Below, one piece after another: positions 15,801 to 21,800 of a DNA stretch of 24,952 nucleotides. Each line of letters begins with the position of its first letter. The stretch's first letter is position 1. Origin of the DNA: a virus; IMG/VR virus record IMGVR_UViG_3300010885_036355, positions 1 to 24,952 of that record; one strand, written 5' to 3'. Made by a program: the position numbers and the translations under genes. The notes under the pieces are model-generated. The model was not told where the DNA came from, searched no databases, and saw only the letters and a list, made by a program, of their open reading frames with translations.

Positions 15801-18800
15801 CTAGATCAAATCTAGTCGGTAATTTATAAGGAGTATTTTTTGCCCCAACTACCACACGCTCGCCGCGTTCACTGATAGAAACACTAAAACCAAATAACTC
15901 ATTGTTATAAATTTCATAGCTTTGAAGTTTTTGTTTTAGACGATATTCTGTATCGTCGTATTTGAAAATATAAACACTACCTTGATTTTGTAAATTGCTA
16001 TCTGCTTGCGGGCTAGAAACTACTATAACATTTCCGGAGTTATCAATGTCTATTGAGAATCCAAACAAATCCCCAGAATTGATTATCTCTGTTGGGGCCA
16101 AGTCGTTGACCGCAGGCAAACTACCTGCATTGATTGTCTGGATTAGACTATAGAAGCCGTAGGCATTCATTTTATAGATATAGATTTTTCCAGATGTTGC
16201 AGTTGATACTGCTGCAACTAATGTCCACGGAGATCCGTTATCTGGATCTGCACCTATTGAAGTTGCTGTACTCAATCTGCGATAGACACCCGATTGTTTA
16301 ACTACATCGTTGATTTTATATGTTTGGTAACTATTCCAAACACCTCTATAATTAGTAAAATATTGTCCATCACTAGTTGGTGATCCTATTACTAGAGTCA
16401 TACCGTCACGACTCATAGTCATACTAGTTCCAAACTTGTCTCCCTCTTTGACTAATTCAGCAACTTGATTAGATAACAGCGAACCAACTGTAGGATCTGA
16501 GCTATCGTCTTCAAGAGCAATATTTGTGGGCAATGAACTTTGCGTTGATATAGGATCTAATCTTGTCCACTGATTTGAGTTAACAGAGATAGTACTACCA
16601 TCGCCTGTTTGGTCTTCTAGTGACTGCCACAGTGCATTGTTATACCATACAATGGCGCCGGCTTCGTAGAATCTAGCGCCGGAGTTATCGTAAACACCTT
16701 TAAAGTTTTGATTCTCAATTAGTTGCCATTCTTTAGCAATATTAGGATATTTTCTAATTATAGAATTACCCATATTCAATGTTGCCGATGAATAATAATA
16801 CAAGATACTGCTGGTGTTTTCTGTTACGGTAATTTGAACTTTTCTAGTCGTAGCAGTAGCAAACCCTGCAATATACTGTGCCTGGGTAACTGTACGATTG
16901 TCAATGAGATAAGTTACTCCAGTAGTGTACAATGTGCCACCACCTAACACTCCGTTGATGTTGTCGTTACTAAAATTTAAAGGGTGCTTGTTGGTTACTG
17001 TACCATCTACAGGGTTAGGATAATAAACATTGCTAAGATCAGTTTGATCAAATATATATGTGTTTCCAACTGTTAGTGATAGATTAGGTCTATACTGCTC
17101 ATTGATGTAATATTTGTAACCAGCTTCCATTCCCTGAGGTGGCGCCACTGTTATTTTATAGGTAACTGTTTCTGAAGTATTGGTAGTTAGAGGAGCATAC
17201 TTGTATAGATATACTCGGCCTTTATTATTTTCTGCACCTGGTGCAGAAATAGCCATATAATAATTTCCAGAATCAACTCCAATTGTTATTTTAGAACCAA
17301 ACTGTTCATTGGTATTTTGTCTTGGACTAACAAAACTATATCTTTCAACCCAACTTTGGCCGCTCCACTCATAAAGAGATACTGCACCTTGATACTGATA
17401 TCCGGTACTTGATCCTTGTTGATTAGCCGTGATTACTAGCGCCGGCTCCCAGTCTTCCATGGTGGTATCAATTCTAGCAAAGGTACTATCTGCTCCAACA
17501 TGGGTACTATCGGCGCCGGTATAGTCCTGGGCATAGATGTCAACTTTAGCCCTCCATAGTTTTCCTTTGTGTAAAACTATGTTTCCTTGAAAATAATCTA
17601 AATCGCTGTTATAAATTCCTTGATAATCTGACCTTACTGCGGTTGCTCTTGGACTACCAATTGCTAGCCATTTACCGTCTGGGCTAACAGCCAAACTTTC
17701 ACCAAATACATTATAGGCTGCTGCACTGATACTATTAGGTCTTTCAAATGTCTGGAAAGGCTTAAGACCGTCTGATCGTTCGAGATATGAAACTACTCGA
17801 TTACTTTCTGGCATTGAGGACACTATTTGTGTCAATATATCAATGTATAATACTGCTGTTCCGTTTCCTTTAGGACTAGTTACTCCGTATTCTGAAATTT
17901 CAGTTGCTGAAAATATTTTTTGTTTTTCAACAACTTCCCAATTGTTTGATTCGTTAGTGTCTATCCAAAATTTAGCTCCACTAGTCAATGATGCTGCGAT
18001 AGCAAGGTCAACTGATTGATATGTAGGAAAACGAGCAGAAGTAAAACATTCTAAATTAATAATATCATCTGCTTGCCACTTGGGTTCCTTAGCATCTTTA
18101 CTAATTTGAATCACAACAGTTCTTCTATCTGGTACTTCTGTAATTTTATAGAATCCTTCTAGATTCTCAATATTTCTAACGCCAAAGATATCACCGACAG
18201 ACAGTCCGTGTGATCTTCCTAGTGAGATTTCAACTCTTGTTTTAACCACAGTAATATTGGTGATTAATAACAGTTTAGAAATATTGTATCTTAACACAGT
18301 CCATGAAGTGTTGTAGAAAGTAATCCATACATGAGAATTTTCTTCAAATTCTGAAATATTAAGAGTTAAAATATCATCATAATTCTTAACAGCAAAATCA
18401 ACATCAAAAGAATTTACATATCCTGCTGTTCTTGGAGTTAATTTATATTTCTTAACTGGATTAATGTTAGCTGTAAACGGAATTGGTGCAATTGTAAAAT
18501 TCTTTTCTGGCACACGCATATACAGATCTAATACATCAGTACTAGCATCTGTAGGGGCAATAATTACAGGTTGGGGATTGATTTTAAAATCATTTTTTAA
18601 AATTCTAAATTCAGTTTCATTAAACTGTTCGGTACCACCTAATCGACCCACACGGAACGCCCATTCTTCATTGAGTTCAATACTGCCTGTATTGGTTCTA
18701 CTTAATTTGTCAAAAACTTTGGTAATGGCATTTGCTGTACCTTTTTCACGGATAAATCCTTGATATAATTTAAACTGGCTTACTGCATCTTCAGCCATGT

Positions 18801-21800
18801 TCTGTAGATACTCTCGTGTTTGATATCCAATAACATGTCGACTTAGATCTCGTTGGCTGCTACCTAGTCCGTCGGCATCAACATCATAATAATCCTCAAA
18901 TTGATTAATTCTATAATCAAAGTTTGCCACTAGGCCTTTTGTTGGAGTAGTATCTAATTTTTCCCATATTGTGGTATCGAACAATTCAGCGCCTTGCTGA
19001 TTTCGTTTGCTGACCCAGTTGTAAGACTTATAAGAAACAATGTCACCTAATCTGTAATCAGTGTAAGGACTCCACACCTGGATGTTTACATTGTCAAACA
19101 AGAATCCGGGACTGGTATAATCGCCGTCCCAGTCAACTGTACGGAAACCACGACTCTTAATGCGTTCTTGACGATATCCGGTGGTCTTGTCATAGATAAC
19201 ATCGTTGAACACTGTGCGATCATCAAAGACTGTGATATGTTCTTTAAGAACAAAATATACTTTAATAAAGTAAATACCTTCATTGGTATTAACTGTACTA
19301 ACTTTCACTGACTGGAAGTCTCTGTTAACATTTAAAAATATAGGTAATAGCGGAGCTCCGTCACTCTTAAATATTTGATAATCATAGAAACTGTCAAACA
19401 AACTGTCAGCAACTCCTAACGGAATTTCCATGTCAACTTGGCCGGCGCTTGGACTTAGTGTTAATAAAGATCCTACTGCCCAATTATGTTTGGTCCAGAA
19501 CAAGAATTCTTTACAGCTAGTTCCCCAGTTATAGGCCACTTGATTTTCTGCATCATATCGATCAAAGCTAAATCCTTGCGTTTTCAAATAGGCCTGATAG
19601 CCTAACAAGAAATCTACTACTCCCTGAATGGTAGTAATAACCGTTCCGTAGTACAATTGAGTTGGTTTTAATTGGCTAAATGTTTTTCTAAAATACGCTT
19701 CGACGCCGCCAACTACTGGTAGTTTAGGTAAGGTCTTCCAAAGGGTTTTATCAAACACACCGGTACTTGTGTGTGACTTTAAGGCACGATAAAAAATATT
19801 TTGAGTTCTTACTATGTCGCCATTACTATAGACTTTGTCTGCGGCCCAGTCTAAGAAAGATGCACTTGTGCCCCCAACCGATGTTAATGGATCGCTACTA
19901 CTAGCAATGGGTTTAAAATAGTTAAAGTATGGCTGTTGGTTGTCGTAGCCTTTGATTTTCCAACCTTCGGCTAACTTTTCAATTAATACTCCGCTGTAAG
20001 CGATGCCAATCATAGGAACGCCTACATTGAAAATTACATCATAATTTTCATTTGGCACATAAATGCTGCTAGAAGTGGCACTTGGATTTTTGCTATCAAG
20101 CAAATATTTTTGTTCTGTTTGGTCAACAAAGCCGGACATCCTAGTAGAAATTTTAACATCTAAATTGTTTAGTCGTGTTAACAATACTTGCGGATCTAGA
20201 TTTTTACTACGAACATAACTAGAAACAAATGTTACCAATCCAGACAGTTGTGTTCCACCTACTACAGGAACTAATAAATTAGAAATCTTAGAAAACACTC
20301 CAGAGTCTGCAAATACTGTTTGGCCAAGTTGGTTAACTGACATTCTAGATCTATCAAAACTGTCTGTGATAAATTCAAAAGGTTTTAACAGACATAGTGC
20401 AACCATTACCGAAAACGGCCATTCACTGCTGGATCTCCATGCGGCTTCTACTGGGCTAACATCTCCTGGTCTGTAATCACCCTGATTATTAATTAAAGTA
20501 AAATCGTTAGCTATTCCAGAATCCAATGGGCTCAATAGTCGACCGTCACCATCTGTTGGGATGTGGTCAAGTATGCTAGATCTAGCATATCTACTATGAG
20601 TACCTGCTCTTGTTCCTTGACGAATAACTCCATCGCGAATATCTTCCCAAAGAATTAAGTTACCTCTAGTGTAAGGTGCCGGACCGTATTCGCTTTCCCA
20701 CCATGTAGGTTTTTCGCTGAAGCCCAACATTTCCCAAGGACAAATATGTGGCCGATCAGTGTCATAGAACCATTGATACACGCCTCTCCAATACCCCGGC
20801 AAGCTCTGTAGCTTGGTCGGATCTGTCATGTTGCTGTAAGTGTAGGTAAAACTATTTTGAGTGTCAAAATACTGATCATTGTTGGTGTAATCGATGTCAG
20901 TGTTAGATACCCAGCGTAAAAAATCCTGTATAACAATAGCATCTAATTCTGGTTTAGTGTACAGTGCATTGCCGTAATAGCCGCCAAATACTGTATCAAT
21001 ATTAAAAATGTTTTCGTTATATTCTTGCTTAATGTTATTGTAAATTCGTAATTCTAGTTCTAAAATTGCATCGTCTCTATAGTCATCATAGGCCGCAGTA
21101 ATGCTTCCGTCGTGTCCTTGTATTACTAAACGCGGAGTTACAAATGTATCATCAAGATAAATTCTTGGCAGATATTTTTTATACAGGCCTAACTTGGTAG
21201 GCGTTGAAGGAATATAATTAAAGGCGGTAGATGTATATTCTCTAATTACAATTTGATCGCCTTCGGTTAGAGTTAATGAAAGTCTAACAAATCCAAATGT
21301 ACCGTCAAATACATAATCTGTTCCGTGAATTAATTGCTCACCATTACGATAAACATAAACTGCACGACGACTAAGTTCTGTAAGATTAAAAGTTTGGCTC
21401 AATGCAAAAACTTTTATTCCTTCGTCTTCTACTAGATATACTATATCTGCATGGGCTCCGTTACCAATCATATCGCTGTCTGCAAACGGATCTGATGAAT
21501 CTTTTGTCACCGTCATTGCTGACATAACTTCGTCAACAAAATCTACAATATTATCCAGCGGGCTAATTTCGGCAATTCTTTTTAAGAATTCGTTTTTAAA
21601 ATTGCTGTAGGCTCTTAGCGAATGTTGAATAGATTTTACAATGTTAATATTTTTATCGCAAAGCAACGATACTGCCATTGGTGCAATACCGGAGTGTTTT
21701 AAGAAACGCATACAACGATTTTGATAGCCGTCAATATTTCTTAAGTTACTAGTTCCGGGATATACTCCTAAAAACTGTGTTTCAATTTCCATCGCAGACG

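Larger units (their letters stand above)
15570..17720 (-). other. FG-GAP-like beta-propeller region in the giant protein
   Basis: Six repeats are recognisable, most beginning FG/GxS, then an alternating hydrophobic strand, a D/S-x-G turn, and a (V/A)IGSP-like strand. They are GESLAVSPDGKWLAIGSPRA (about 2178), FGSKITIGVDSGNYYMAISA (about 2309), FGTSMTMSRDGMTLVIGSPT (about 2597), FGFSIDIDNSGNVIVVSSPQ (about 2720), FGFSVSISERGERVVVGAKN (about 2777) and FGYSLDS-ASVILTGSPS (about 2857). Blade-closing strands such as GRVYLYKY, GSVYIFKYD and GQVYVFEL follow several of them. This is the integrin-type propeller pattern. A seventh blade may be hidden. Long inserts separate blades 1-2, 2-3 and 3-4. Confidence 0.75.

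Noticed and set aside
16558-17620. Signal for an independent enzyme domain between propeller blades
   Set aside because: No catalytic motif was seen; the inserts contain only the short aromatic modules and beta-rich linker.
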